From assembly GCA_963734965.1 (NCBI GenBank), contig CAVTJK010000003.1, forward strand, positions 1,612,001 through 1,676,000: a stretch of DNA of 64,000 bases, in the 5' to 3' direction. The position numbers and the translations under genes were made by a program. The notes beneath the pieces are model-generated. The model made no database searches, was not told where the DNA came from, and saw only the letters and a list, made by a program, of their open reading frames with translations. How positions within the stretch are numbered: the stretch's first letter is position 1; every line of letters begins with the position of its first letter. The stretch is from UBA4742 sp963734965 (lineage in GTDB: Bacteria; Actinomycetota; Acidimicrobiia; Acidimicrobiales; Acidimicrobilacustridaceae). Shown one piece after another: positions 17,210 to 25,876 of this stretch.

Positions 17210-18064
17210 CTACGCCTCGACGTCGCGGTTCTCGGGGACGAACTGGGACGTCACGAAGCTCGCGCCCTGCGGGTCCTCGATGACGCTCTGGCGGCTCCAC
17301 GGCGCATCGTGCGGCTTGGTCACGATCGTGGCGCCGAGTCGCTGGGCCTTCGTCACGGCCGCATCGACATCGTCGACACCGAAGGTGACCGTCCAGTGCG
17401 CAGGCGCCGAGTCGCCGCCGGCCATGGGCTCGACGGCCGCGACCACGTCGATGAATCCATCGGGTGCGCCCATCTCGGCCATCTGCTTCCGAAGTCCTGG
17501 TGTGGACTCCTCGAGGTGGTTGCCGTACCCGGGCAGCGTCCACATGATCCCGGAAGGCAACGTCAGCGCCTTCCACCCGAACACCGCGCCGTAGAAGTCC
17601 TCGGCCTGCTTCAGGTCGGCGGTCACGAGGTTGTTGAAGTTCACCGAGCCGTGCTCGTTGACGATCTGCGACCCCCGGTTGGCCTTGGCCTGCCAGAGCA
17701 TGAACGTGGCCCCTTCGGGGTCGGTGACCACGGCCATCCGGCCGGCATCCATCACGTCCATCGGCTCGGTCGCCTCTCCACCGGCCTTTCTGGCCAGGGC
17801 CACGATGGCGTTGACGTCGTCGACCCAGATGTAGGTGTTCCACGTCGCCTGCGCGGGCGCGCCGTCGGGCAGCGGGCCCACCGCGCCGACATCACCCCCG
17901 CGGATGCGACCGATGAAGTAGCTGGCGCCGGCTCCCTCCGGCATCACGTCCTCGACCTCCCACCCGAACAGATCGCCGTAGAAGCCGGCCGCGGCCTTCG
18001 GGTCGGGTTGGCTCGAGTCGACCCAACAGGGCACGCCGGGGATGTAGCCGTCGCGTTCAGGCAT
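17210..18064 (-). CDS. Two-domain VOC (glyoxalase-fold) protein
   Basis: A 284-residue protein with two vicinal-oxygen-chelate modules: residues 1-125 (IPGVPCWVDSSQPDPKAAAG, then FYGDLFGWEVED) and residues 140-275 (SVNFNNLVTADLKQAEDFYG, then AVFGWKA...FGVDDVDAAV). Homologues of this two-domain form are often annotated as hydroxylase-like or antibiotic-resistance-like VOC proteins, but the substrate cannot be assigned. The start at ATG 18064 has a strong GGAGGA seven bases upstream. Confidence 0.85.
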   Translation of the reverse strand: MPERDGYIPGVPCWVDSSQPDPKAAAGFYGDLFGWEVEDVMPEGAGASYFIGRIRGGDVGAVGPLPDGAPAQATWNTYIWVDDVNAIVALARKAGGEATEPMDVMDAGRMAVVTDPEGATFMLWQAKANRGSQIVNEHGSVNFNNLVTADLKQAEDFYGAVFGWKALTLPSGIMWTLPGYGNHLEESTPGLRKQMAEMGAPDGFIDVVAAVEPMAGGDSAPAHWTVTFGVDDVDAAVTKAQRLGATIVTKPHDAPWSRQSVIEDPQGASFVTSQFVPENRDVEA

Positions 18065-18126
18065 GTCGATTCCTCCAGTACTCGGATGACGTACACGTAC
18101 CCCAGGACCGTACGCGGCAAAACCGG

Positions 18127-18453
18127 TCATGGAGCGACCGGTTTGTGCCCTTTCTGGCGGGGGCAGGTCAAGGAGCGAGCCCGGTTCGCGACGATGCGCA
18201 TCAGCCACGTCTGCAGCGACGACCGACCCTCGAAGCGATGGATGCCTCGCACGACCACCATCCACGTGTCCTGGACCACCTCCTCGGCGGCCGCGTCGGG
18301 CACGAAGGTCGAGGCCAACCGCACCATCGCCTCGTGATGCCGGGAGACGAGGGTGATGAAGGCGCGGTCGTCGCCGGCACGGAGGCGATCGACGAGCTCC
18401 CGCAGATGCCCTCCGACACGAACCCCAGTGTGCCCCTCCGGCTGGAGGGGCAC
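18127..18453 (-). pseudogene. ECF sigma factor fragment (region 2 only)
   Basis: The reading frame gives about 108 residues containing sigma region 2: LVDRLRAGDDRAFITLVSRH, then AAEEVVQDTWMVVVRG, then FEGRSSLQTWLMRIVANRAR. This is the -10 recognition and core-binding part of an ECF sigma-70 factor. The protein stops just after region 2 (CPRQKGHKPVAP), and no region 4 is found in any frame before the VOC gene, so -35 recognition is missing. The start is unclear: GTG 18453 lies inside a hairpin. It is probably a decayed gene, although a region 2-only regulator cannot be excluded. Confidence 0.7.
18430..18453 (-). terminator. Strong hairpin after the CPBP gene
   Basis: GTGCCCCTCC and GGAGGGGCAC form a perfect ten-pair stem around a four-base loop, 31 bases past the CPBP protease stop. 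It resembles a terminator without a T-tract, and it overlaps the putative start of the sigma fragment. Confidence 0.6.
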
Positions 18454-18484
18454 ATGTGGATTCAACTTCCGCAACGAGCGCGGC

Positions 18485-19246
18485 TCAGACTCGGGCGGGC
18501 TTGCGCCACATCTCGCGGTCGAAGACGACCAGCGCAAGGGCAACCACGCACCATCCGGCGGTGTAGAGCACCGCGAACCGCGTCCCGCTGGCTCCGACGA
18601 ACCCGTCCTTCCCGATGAAGGCGCCGGCGAGCACACCCTCGGCGGCGTGCGCAACGATCGTCATGAACACGCTGCCGCGGGTGTGGTTGAAGATCCAGGA
18701 GTAGAAGAAGGTCACGGCCACGGTCGCAACGAGGAACATCGGCGAGAAGTGCTCCTCGGTGAGGAAGATGAGCGGCAGGTGCCAGAGGGCGACGACGATC
18801 CCGAGGATCAGCGTGGATACCAGCGGTGAACGTTCGGCTTGCAGCCGCGGCAGCGCGAAGCCGCGCCACCCGGGCTCTTCGCCGATGGGGGCGAAGAGGG
18901 GCACGACGAGGCGCATCGCGAACAGGAGGACCAGCGCAGACAGCTCGATCTTGGCAAATGGGGAGTGCGACGCGCCGAGTGCCACATTGAGTCCTCCGGT
19001 CGCGAGGGCGACGCCCACGGGGATCAGGATGGCCGCGGCATACCACCGCAAGCCGACGCGCCAACGAAGCATGCGGCTCCGGAGCTCGCGGAGGCCGGCC
19101 CGGCCGTCGACCATCCCGGTGACGATGAGGGCCGCGACGAACGGTCCCGCCGCCATGAACACGCCGAACGGGACGGTTGCCCACGTTAGGGCGAAAGCGA
19201 TCACGAAGAACGCGGCAAGTGGGTGACGGCGGATGAGGGCTGCCAT
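18485..19246 (-). CDS. CPBP family intramembrane metalloprotease (Abi/CAAX-like)
   Basis: A polytopic membrane protein of 253 residues (from ATG 19246). The family motif EEPGWRGFALPRLQ (EExxxR) is followed by LGIVVALWHLPLIF and the second His-bearing helix FNHTRGSVFMTIVAHAA. These are the catalytic Glu/His residues of the CPBP (Rce1-like) family. GGAGGG is seven bases before ATG 19246. An upstream in-frame ATG at 19360 would add a 38-residue polar extension. Substrate unknown; some relatives process peptides or protect against bacteriocins. Confidence 0.85.
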   Translation of the reverse strand: MAALIRRHPLAAFFVIAFALTWATVPFGVFMAAGPFVAALIVTGMVDGRAGLRELRSRMLRWRVGLRWYAAAILIPVGVALATGGLNVALGASHSPFAKIELSALVLLFAMRLVVPLFAPIGEEPGWRGFALPRLQAERSPLVSTLILGIVVALWHLPLIFLTEEHFSPMFLVATVAVTFFYSWIFNHTRGSVFMTIVAHAAEGVLAGAFIGKDGFVGASGTRFAVLYTAGWCVVALALVVFDREMWRKPARV

Positions 19247-19609
19247 TTCGGTGCCCTCCCGTGCTGGGCCCGGCTCGTCCGCGCGGCTCGGTATGACGGG
19301 TGAGGAGCTGTTCGACGAGATCCGCCGGCTCGATTCGGATTGGATCACTCGGGTCTTCATGGCTGCTCCCTGATGTTGACGACTTGCTCACCGTCGCAGG
19401 AACGATGACCGTGCGTAAGCGGGCAGCCTGGCGGTTTGAGGGGCCGGTTTTCTGGTACCTCGTGGCCCCGACGGGTGGTGGGCGTCAGGAGGCCCCGGAG
19501 GGCGGCGGACCTAGTACGCTCACGGCGAGCCTCCGCTGGGGACGGTTGCCTGGTGCGTGCCCGCTCGGGTGTCGTCGTGAGCGCCACGTGCGGTGGGGTC
19601 GGGAGGACG
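19247..19609. other. Divergent intergenic region, CPBP gene / histidine kinase
   Basis: A 363-base interval. If the CPBP gene starts at 19360, its first part is coding on the minus strand. On the plus strand a TACGCT box near 19514 and a GGGAGG at 19601-19606 serve the histidine kinase. I see no other gene. Confidence 0.4.
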
Positions 19610-21396
19610 ATGGTCATCACCGCGCCGCCGCTGAGTGCGACTCGCGTTCCTCGCGCGCCGCCGCCTGCCGTGCTCTGGGCTATCGCCCTCGCCGGCTGCG
19701 CCGCAGCGGGGATGGCCGTGTGGCTCGCGTTCGCAAGCGACCACGTCGCGGAGCCGGGGGTGCAGTCGGCCCTCATGGTATGGATGGTCCTCGGGTACGT
19801 CTTCGCCGGATTGGTGGCGTGGTGGCGTCGCCCTGGCCGCTTCGGGCCACTCATGGTCGCCGCGGGACTCACGATCTTCGTGTCGAGCCTCTCCTGGTCG
19901 AACGGGCCCGTGCTCTTCACCATCGGGATCGCGTTCGACCTCGTGCCCGCGGTTCTGTTCCTGCACGTGTTCCTCGCGTTCCCGACCGGTCGGCTGGGGT
20001 CCCGATTCGAGCGGGCGCTCGTCGTCGTGGGGTACGTGACGGCTTTCGGGCTTCAGCTCGTCGCGATGGTGGTCGACGGATTCGGGCCGGACAACCTGCT
20101 CGCGATCGTCTCGCTGCCCAATGTGGCGTTGTGGTTGGCGCGCGTCCAGCTTGTGGTGCTGGCCGCGGTTTCGCTCGCGGGGATCGGCGTACTTGCAGCA
20201 CGGAGGCATAGCACGGGCCGGCCGCTACGCCGCTCTCTCGCGCTGCTCATCGATTCGTTCGCGCTCGGGCTCGTGATGATCGCCTTCTTGTTCCTGTCTG
20301 CCGCCTTCGGACTGGTGGAAGGGGACCCGGCATTCGAGACCATCCGCCGCGCCACCTTCTTCGTGATCGGGCTCGCGCCCATCGCGTTCCTCGTCGGGCT
20401 GCTCCATGCCCGTCTGCTGCGCTCCGGCGTTGGTGATCTCGTGCTCGAGCTGCGCGCGGATCCTGCCCCGCAGGGTCTCCGGGACGCGATGGCACGCGCG
20501 TTGCGCGACCCATCGCTCACGCTTGCTTACTGGCTGCCCAACTTCGATTGCTACGCCGATCTCGAGGGCCGGGCCGTCACCCTGCCGAGCTCGGACAACG
20601 GGCGGACGGTAACGCTGATCGAACGGGAAGGAGCGCCGGTCGCGGCGCTACTCCACGACGCGTCGCTGCGCGATGAGCCCGAATTGCTCGATTCGGTCGC
20701 CGCGGCCGCAGGCATCGCCTTCGAGAACGCCCGTTTGCAGGCCGACCTCCGAGCCCGCGTCGATGAGCTCGCTGCATCGCGAGCTCGCGTGATCGAAGCC
20801 GAGCAGAAGGAGCGGCAACGGTTGGAGCGCAACCTCCACGACGGTGCCCAGCAGCGACTCGTCGCGTTGTCACTCGACCTCGGTCGACTCGAGGAGCACG
20901 TCGGCGGCGACCCCCACGCGAAGATCCGACATCGATCAGGCGAGAGAACAGATCGCGGTGTCTCTCTCCGAGCTCCGCGACGTCGCCCGCGGGATCCATC
21001 CCGCGGTCGTGAGCGCACACGGACTCGCAATCGCGCTCGAAGAGCTCACCGCCCATGCCCCCGTCCCCCTGGCTCTGACGAGTCGAGATCGACGGACGGT
21101 TGCCCGAGCCCGTCGAGGTTGCCGCGTACTACGTCATCTGCGAGAGCATCGCCAACATCGGCAAGCATGCGCATGCCACGTCGGCCACGGTGTTCGTCGC
21201 GCGAGATGACACGCGCGACGGCGCGCCGGTCATCGTCGAGATCGTCGACGACGGCGTTGGCGGAGCCGATACCGAACGAGGGTCCGGCTTGCGGGGGCTC
21301 GCGGACCGGGTCGAGGCGCTCGGCGGCCGGCTTCGGATCTGGACGCCGCAGGGCGGCGGCACTCGCGTGAGGGCGGAGATCCCATGCGAGTCGTGA
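19610..21396 (+). CDS. NarL-type sensor histidine kinase (two indels)
   Basis: A membrane sensor kinase. About eight hydrophobic segments (residues 15-260) precede a GAF-like stretch (residues 290-385), then the HisKA_3 dimerisation helix with ERNLHDGAQQRLVALSLDL (phospho-acceptor His410). The HATPase domain follows (N-box VICESIANIGKHAHAT, G-boxes DDGVGGADTERGSGLRGLAD). Extra bases near 20929 and 21082 break the frame; corrected length is about 595 residues. GGGAGG lies three bases before ATG 19610. The gene overlaps the response regulator by 13 bases, so the two form one operon. The signal is unknown. Confidence 0.88.
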
Positions 21397-22028
21397 TCGC
21401 CGAGGACAGCGTGCTGTTGCGGGAGGGCCTCGAGCGCCTCTTGGACGACAACGGATTCGAAGTGGTGGGCAGCTGCGACACCGCCGAGGAACTCCTGGCG
21501 ATCGTGTGCGCCAGCGCACCGGATGTTGCGATCGTCGACATCCGGCTACCTCCCACCCACTCGGACGAAGGGTTGCGGGCCGCACTCGAGATCCGTGCCG
21601 ACCATCCTTCCGTCGGAGTTCTCGTGCTGTCGCAGTACCTCGAGCTCGGACTCGCCCTCAAGCTGCTCGCGGAGTCTGCTGAGGGAGTCGGCTACCTGCT
21701 CAAGGACCGAATCAGTGACGTCAAGGAGTTCGTCGCATCGGTTCGGCGTGTCGCCGAAGGTGGATCGGCACTCGATCCGCTCATCGTCTCGCGGCTCGTC
21801 GCGAAACGGCGCAGCGACGACCCCCTCGCGGTCCTGACACCGCGCGAGGGCGAAGTGCTCGAGTTGATGGCCGCCGGGAACTCGAACCAGGGGATCGCCG
21901 ACGCGATGGTGATCTCGCTGCGCGCCGCCGAGAAGTACGTCTCCAGCGTCTTCACCAAGCTGGACATTCCCGCGACGGGTACCGAGTCGCGGCGGGTGCT
22001 GGCCGTGTTGCTCTATCTGCGCACCTGA
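21384..22028 (+). CDS. NarL/FixJ-family response regulator
   Basis: A 214-residue partner of the preceding kinase. The receiver domain has the acidic pocket Glu7-Asp8, phospho-acceptor Asp52 in AIVDIRLPP and the conserved Lys in GYLLKDR. The C-terminal LuxR-type HTH is LTPREGEVLELMAAGNSNQG and AEKYVSSVFTKLDI. It probably activates genes in response to the membrane sensor; targets cannot be named from the sequence. Confidence 0.92.
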   Translation: MRVVIAEDSVLLREGLERLLDDNGFEVVGSCDTAEELLAIVCASAPDVAIVDIRLPPTHSDEGLRAALEIRADHPSVGVLVLSQYLELGLALKLLAESAEGVGYLLKDRISDVKEFVASVRRVAEGGSALDPLIVSRLVAKRRSDDPLAVLTPREGEVLELMAAGNSNQGIADAMVISLRAAEKYVSSVFTKLDIPATGTESRRVLAVLLYLRT

Positions 22029-22083
22029 CCCATCCGCCAAGGAGGCTAGCGGTGGCTCCAAATTCGAGAACCGGGCGGCGGCT

Positions 22084-22287
22084 GTGAGTGAATTGACGCT
22101 GCACCTGGACCGCGTGCTGCCCGCGCCTGCACCGCTCGTGTTCACGATGCATGCCGAGCCCGAGCAATGGGCGAAGTGGTGGGGCCCGCAGGGATTCGAG
22201 GTCCCAAGCCTCAGGAGCAGCCTGGTTGAATCGGCTCAACAGCAGCTAACCCACGGCACCGGATGCAAGTGGGGGAGCGGGGCCTAG
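22084..22287 (+). pseudogene. AHSA1/SRPBCC N-terminal fragment
   Basis: Sixty-seven residues from GTG 22084. The first 43 (LHLDRVLPAPAPLVFTMHAE, then PEQWAKWWGPQGFEVPSL) are the start of an Hsp90-activator-like SRPBCC domain, which normally runs to about 150 residues. Similarity ends abruptly near 22212 and the rest of the domain is not found in any frame before 22413. It is a truncated gene downstream of the two-component pair, apparently left by a deletion or rearrangement. Confidence 0.65.
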
Positions 22288-22413
22288 CCGAGCAGGATCT
22301 CGTCTCGGATCGCGCCTCGACTCACGGTTCCAAACGCCCCTCCGAAGCCACTGATCGCTCGTCGTCCTCTGGGCAACTGCAGTCGCGAAGCCCTAGGCCC
22401 GGGTTCTGCGAGG

Positions 22414-23175
22414 TCAAAGCGGCAGCGTGTGGCGCAGTACGCCGGTTCCCTCCGAGCGCTCGGCCACGATCGTCATGAACTCGAGCGTGTCGATCTGGAT
22501 CGATTCGCCACCCGATCTCGAGGTGAAGGAGCCACCAGCGGGGCCGGTCAGTTCGAGCGTGAAGGGCTCGTCGAAGTAGCTCGCCCACTCGGCGACGACA
22601 TCGGACACGATCCGTCCGTCGTGCTCGGCGTCCAGGTCCATCGGGCGTTCGGTAGCTGCCGCGATGTCCATGCGGTGTGCCCACACGTCACGGGTGAAGC
22701 CCATGTCGAAGAGGTAGGTCAGTCGTTGCCGCCCAACCGGTGTGGGCAGGTTGAGCAGCGGTAGGCGGCCGATCAGCTTGGGGAGCTTGTTGCGGGCGAT
22801 GCGGGCCTTCTCGGAGTTGTTGTCCCACTCGGCGATGACCTCATCGGTGCTCAAGTGCTCGCGTTCCCGGACCTGGACCTCGTTCATGCCGTCCCACCAG
22901 TGCTGCGCCCCGATCTCCTTCACGATGGGGCGGCCGGCGCGGACCTGGCGCACGAACTCGCGCGGGGAGATCTGCCCGGCCGCGGCACCAACGACGTGCG
23001 CGGCCATCGCTCTCACGTCCCATCGCTCGCAGTCGGTGCTGGCGGACCAGTCGTCGGGACCGAGACTGCGCAGCTGCTCGGCGAACTTCCGGTTCTCGAC
23101 AGCGGTGATCGCCATGGCTTCGACATGGGCGATGCGATCGATCGCGGTCACGTCGACGGCGGATTTGGTCGTCAT
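22414..23175 (-). CDS. Maleylpyruvate isomerase family (mycothiol-dependent/DinB-fold) protein
   Basis: A 253-residue protein. The N-terminal four-helix bundle of the MDMPI/DinB type includes WDVRAMAAHVVGAAAGQIS and FTRDVWAHRMDIAAAT, whose His residues and HxxxD pattern match the metal site of mycothiol-dependent enzymes. The C-terminal part is a small alpha/beta domain. The family name reflects the founding enzyme; the actual substrate is unknown. Its ATG overlaps the stop of the upstream TetR gene by four bases, so the two are cotranscribed and probably co-regulated. Confidence 0.82.
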   Translation of the reverse strand: MTTKSAVDVTAIDRIAHVEAMAITAVENRKFAEQLRSLGPDDWSASTDCERWDVRAMAAHVVGAAAGQISPREFVRQVRAGRPIVKEIGAQHWWDGMNEVQVREREHLSTDEVIAEWDNNSEKARIARNKLPKLIGRLPLLNLPTPVGRQRLTYLFDMGFTRDVWAHRMDIAAATERPMDLDAEHDGRIVSDVVAEWASYFDEPFTLELTGPAGGSFTSRSGGESIQIDTLEFMTIVAERSEGTGVLRHTLPL

Positions 23176-23822
23176 TTCGGGGCCTTTCTCGAAGTGGATT
23201 TCCTGGTGGAGGCCGAAGTGAATGCTCGTCGGTGGCGAGCGACCTCGGCGAGGTACATGTCGACCGCTCGCCGGGACAGCCGCACCCAGCGATCACCGCC
23301 GGGGTCGTTCGCGACCTGTTGGTGACCCAGGCCCGACACGAGAGCCGTGAAGATGTCGAGGTCACCGGGGTCGGACACGCCGGCGGCCGCGAGGTGCTTC
23401 TGGCTGATCGCATAGAACTCCTCGGCGGCGGCGTAGGACTCCGCCGATGGCTCGAAGCCCGGGATCGTGCGTTGGAAGAGCAACTGGTGGCGAACGCTGT
23501 CTCCGGCCGAGAAGCGGGTGACCGCCTCCACGAGCTCCACGAGCGCCTCGTGCGGGTCGTCGCGATCGGGCAGGGCTGTGACATCCTCGATCAACTGCCT
23601 GTTGCCGTCGGCGAACATCGCGTCGTAGAGCGCGAGCTTCGAGGCGAAGTAGGCGTACAGCGACGGCTGCCGGAGGCCGACCTGCGCGGCCAGATCCCGG
23701 AGCGAGATGGCCGCCAGCCCATCGCGCTGCGCGAGCGTCCAGGCCTCGGCGACGATGGTGGCCCGTTTGGCGAGGTGTCGTTCTCGGCGGCGGTCAGTCG
23801 TCGGTGCGGGAGCAGAGGTCAT
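23172..23822 (-). CDS. TetR/AcrR family regulator
   Basis: A 216-residue regulator. The HTH is ISLRDLAAQVGLRQPSLYAY followed by FASKLALYDAMF, and the C-terminal WHG-like domain (GDSVRHQLLFQRTIPGFEPS) is typical of TetR_C proteins. AAAGGA precedes ATG 23822. It is translationally coupled to the MDMPI-family gene. A perfect palindrome upstream (23862-23876) is likely its own operator. Confidence 0.88.
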   Translation of the reverse strand: MTSAPAPTTDRRRERHLAKRATIVAEAWTLAQRDGLAAISLRDLAAQVGLRQPSLYAYFASKLALYDAMFADGNRQLIEDVTALPDRDDPHEALVELVEAVTRFSAGDSVRHQLLFQRTIPGFEPSAESYAAAEEFYAISQKHLAAAGVSDPGDLDIFTALVSGLGHQQVANDPGGDRWVRLSRRAVDMYLAEVARHRRAFTSASTRKSTSRKAPK

Positions 23823-23861
23823 GCCGTCCTTTCGAAGAGGATATGGATGCCTGATCGATTA

Positions 23862-23876
23862 TCTATCAATGATAGA
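23862..23876. promoter_or_regulatory. Candidate TetR operator
   Basis: TCTATCA-A-TGATAGA is a perfect 7+1+7 palindrome, 40 bases upstream of the tetR start. It overlaps a GATAAT-like -10 box on the minus strand. A further half-site (CTATCA on the minus strand) lies about 15 bases further upstream. This is strong positional evidence for autorepression. Confidence 0.6.
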
Positions 23877-24062
23877 AGAACGATCACTGATAGGCAAGAG
23901 GCAAAATCCTCCGGACCACCGCCCTGAGATCCACGGCCGGCGCGGGGTCAGCCGCGGGCGAGCCTCACGGCGAAGCGCTGGTAGGGACGCTTCGCTGGGG
24001 TCGCCGTCGGCCGCGGCGCCGGTCGTCTCGCAGGCTGCGCCGACCTCCTGGCCGTCACTGGC

Positions 24063-24959
24063 TCACGGCTGCGTCTTCACCGCGGCCACCGCGTCAGCGA
24101 GGTCGTGCGGGCCGAGCGACGGGTAGCCGTGGCCCTGTTGCACGGTCGCGCCCCACGGGAGCAGGATGGCGACGAGGGTCGACAAGTCGTCGCCCAGCGC
24201 GTCGACGATCGGCTGGCATTGCCCGTCGGTGGCGACCTCGACCGCCTCCCGCTCCGCTCGGCCCTTGTCGGTCAGCTGTCCGTCGTCGACGAGGTCCCGC
24301 GCCGCGAGGCGCTCGTAGGCGGCATCCAGATCATCGTCGGACCAGGCCCGGGTGCGGACGTAGGTGCGCATCGGCAGGCCCCAGTACGGCTCGGTGAGCA
24401 AGCCGATCTCGGTGGCGTCGAACCCGGCCGTGGTCCACGCCGCGACGTGGGCATCGCCCCGGTACTCCCTGAGCATGTCGCCGAGCCGCCACACCTCACC
24501 GAGCGGGTGGTCCGGCAGGGGCAGCGACCGTTGACCGGCGAACAGCGGCTTGCCCTCGGGTCGCAGGGGCTCGACGGCTCGCGTGAGCAGATCGCGCGCC
24601 GCGGCCAGGCCGTCGGGCGATTCGCCCAGCAGGCGGACGAGCTGGCTGATCGCGCCCTCCGTGCGAGCATCGCAGATGCTCGGCGCATCGGTGATGGTCC
24701 ACCCCTGCGCCACCGTGGGCACGACGATCGCCGGGTTGAACACGCCGAAGGCAGACGCGATGACCTCGCCCGGGACCTGCCCCATCACCGACCCTCGCGA
24801 GCAGAAGTACGACGACATCTCCGGGCCGGCGACGCCGGCGAACTCGCCGGGAGAAGGCCCGAAGCCGATCGCCTCGTAGGCGGCGTGGCACTCTGGCGAG
24901 AAGTAGACCTGTCCGGTGACCGGCTCGAGTGCACCGGCCAACGATCGTGCTGGCTGCAT
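24063..24959 (-). CDS. SCO6745-family protein
   Basis: A 298-residue helical protein with the features of the actinobacterial SCO6745 family: an N-terminal helical half beginning PVTGQVYFSPECHAAYEAIG and a C-terminal winged-helix-like half (WSDDDLDAAYERLAARDLVD, then DGQLTDKGRAEREAVE), which resembles a MarR-type wing. The family has no established function. It is divergent from the enoyl-CoA hydratase gene across 140 bases. Confidence 0.75.
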   Translation of the reverse strand: MQPARSLAGALEPVTGQVYFSPECHAAYEAIGFGPSPGEFAGVAGPEMSSYFCSRGSVMGQVPGEVIASAFGVFNPAIVVPTVAQGWTITDAPSICDARTEGAISQLVRLLGESPDGLAAARDLLTRAVEPLRPEGKPLFAGQRSLPLPDHPLGEVWRLGDMLREYRGDAHVAAWTTAGFDATEIGLLTEPYWGLPMRTYVRTRAWSDDDLDAAYERLAARDLVDDGQLTDKGRAEREAVEVATDGQCQPIVDALGDDLSTLVAILLPWGATVQQGHGYPSLGPHDLADAVAAVKTQP

Positions 24960-25099
24960 CGCGCATCCTCTTCGCGTCGGGCGGCCGCGTCCGTGCCGCA
25001 GGCGGCCACAACTTAGCGATTGGTAGGTTCGACGGGTGCACCAGGGAGCGGGCGTCGCCGGTTGATGGTTGGATGCACAGGGGCGACAAAGGGGAAGAT

Positions 25100-25876
25100 G
25101 TGACCTACTCCGAGATCCGCTACGAGACCGACGGCGACGTCGGCGTGATCACGATCGATCGACCCGAGGCGCACAACGCCCTCACCCACACCACGTATGC
25201 CGAACTGCAGGACGCCGTCGAGTCCACGAAGGCCCGCTGCCTGGTGATCACCGGTGCCGACCCGGCCTTCTGCTCCGGCGACGACGTCAAGCAGGTCATG
25301 AAGGCGGCCGGCGAGCAGGTGTCGCAGAGCCTGCGCGCCGAACCCCGGCTCACTCCCGCGGCCGGCGCGCTCCTCTCGACGGACGTTCCCGTGATCGCCG
25401 CGGTCAACGGCGCAGCCGTCGGGTGGGGCATGGAGCTGGCGATCATGGCCGACATCCGCGTCCTCTCCGAGAAGGCCAAGCTCGGCGAGCTGTTCGTGAA
25501 GCGGGGTCTGTGTTGCGACGTGCCCGGGCTCGGTCGGCTCGCGGAGCTGGTCGGTCGGGAGGCGGCGGCCGAACTGCTCTTCACCGGACGCATCGTCTCG
25601 GCCGACGAGGCCAAGGAGCTCGGCCTGACCCGCCGTGTCGTGCCCCACGACGAGCTGCTGTCGACGACGATGACCCTGGCGCACGAGATCGCGGCCAACC
25701 CCCCACTGGCGGTCCAGCGCATCAAGCAGGGGCTTCGTCGCGCCCTCGACCCTGATTGGGAGGATCTCGGGCGGTGGGTCAGCGCGAGCCTGGGACAGCT
25801 CTTCCTCACCGAGGACCACCGCGAGGGCGTGGCGTCGTTCCTCGAGAAGCGCGAGCCGCGCTACGTGGGTCGATGA
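25100..25876 (+). CDS. Enoyl-CoA hydratase/isomerase family protein
   Basis: A 258-residue crotonase-fold protein. The oxyanion-hole regions are FCSGDDVKQVM and IAAVNGAAVGWGMELAIMAD. At the position where hydratases carry the second catalytic Glu, this protein has GLCCDVPGLGRL, so Asp or Cys replaces it and a simple hydratase role is doubtful. An isomerase, hydrolase or lyase role is possible. GTG 25100 has GGGGAAG immediately upstream; ATG 25073 is an alternative. The stop overlaps the next gene (ATGA), so the two are coupled. Confidence 0.85.
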   Translation: MTYSEIRYETDGDVGVITIDRPEAHNALTHTTYAELQDAVESTKARCLVITGADPAFCSGDDVKQVMKAAGEQVSQSLRAEPRLTPAAGALLSTDVPVIAAVNGAAVGWGMELAIMADIRVLSEKAKLGELFVKRGLCCDVPGLGRLAELVGREAAAELLFTGRIVSADEAKELGLTRRVVPHDELLSTTMTLAHEIAANPPLAVQRIKQGLRRALDPDWEDLGRWVSASLGQLFLTEDHREGVASFLEKREPRYVGR

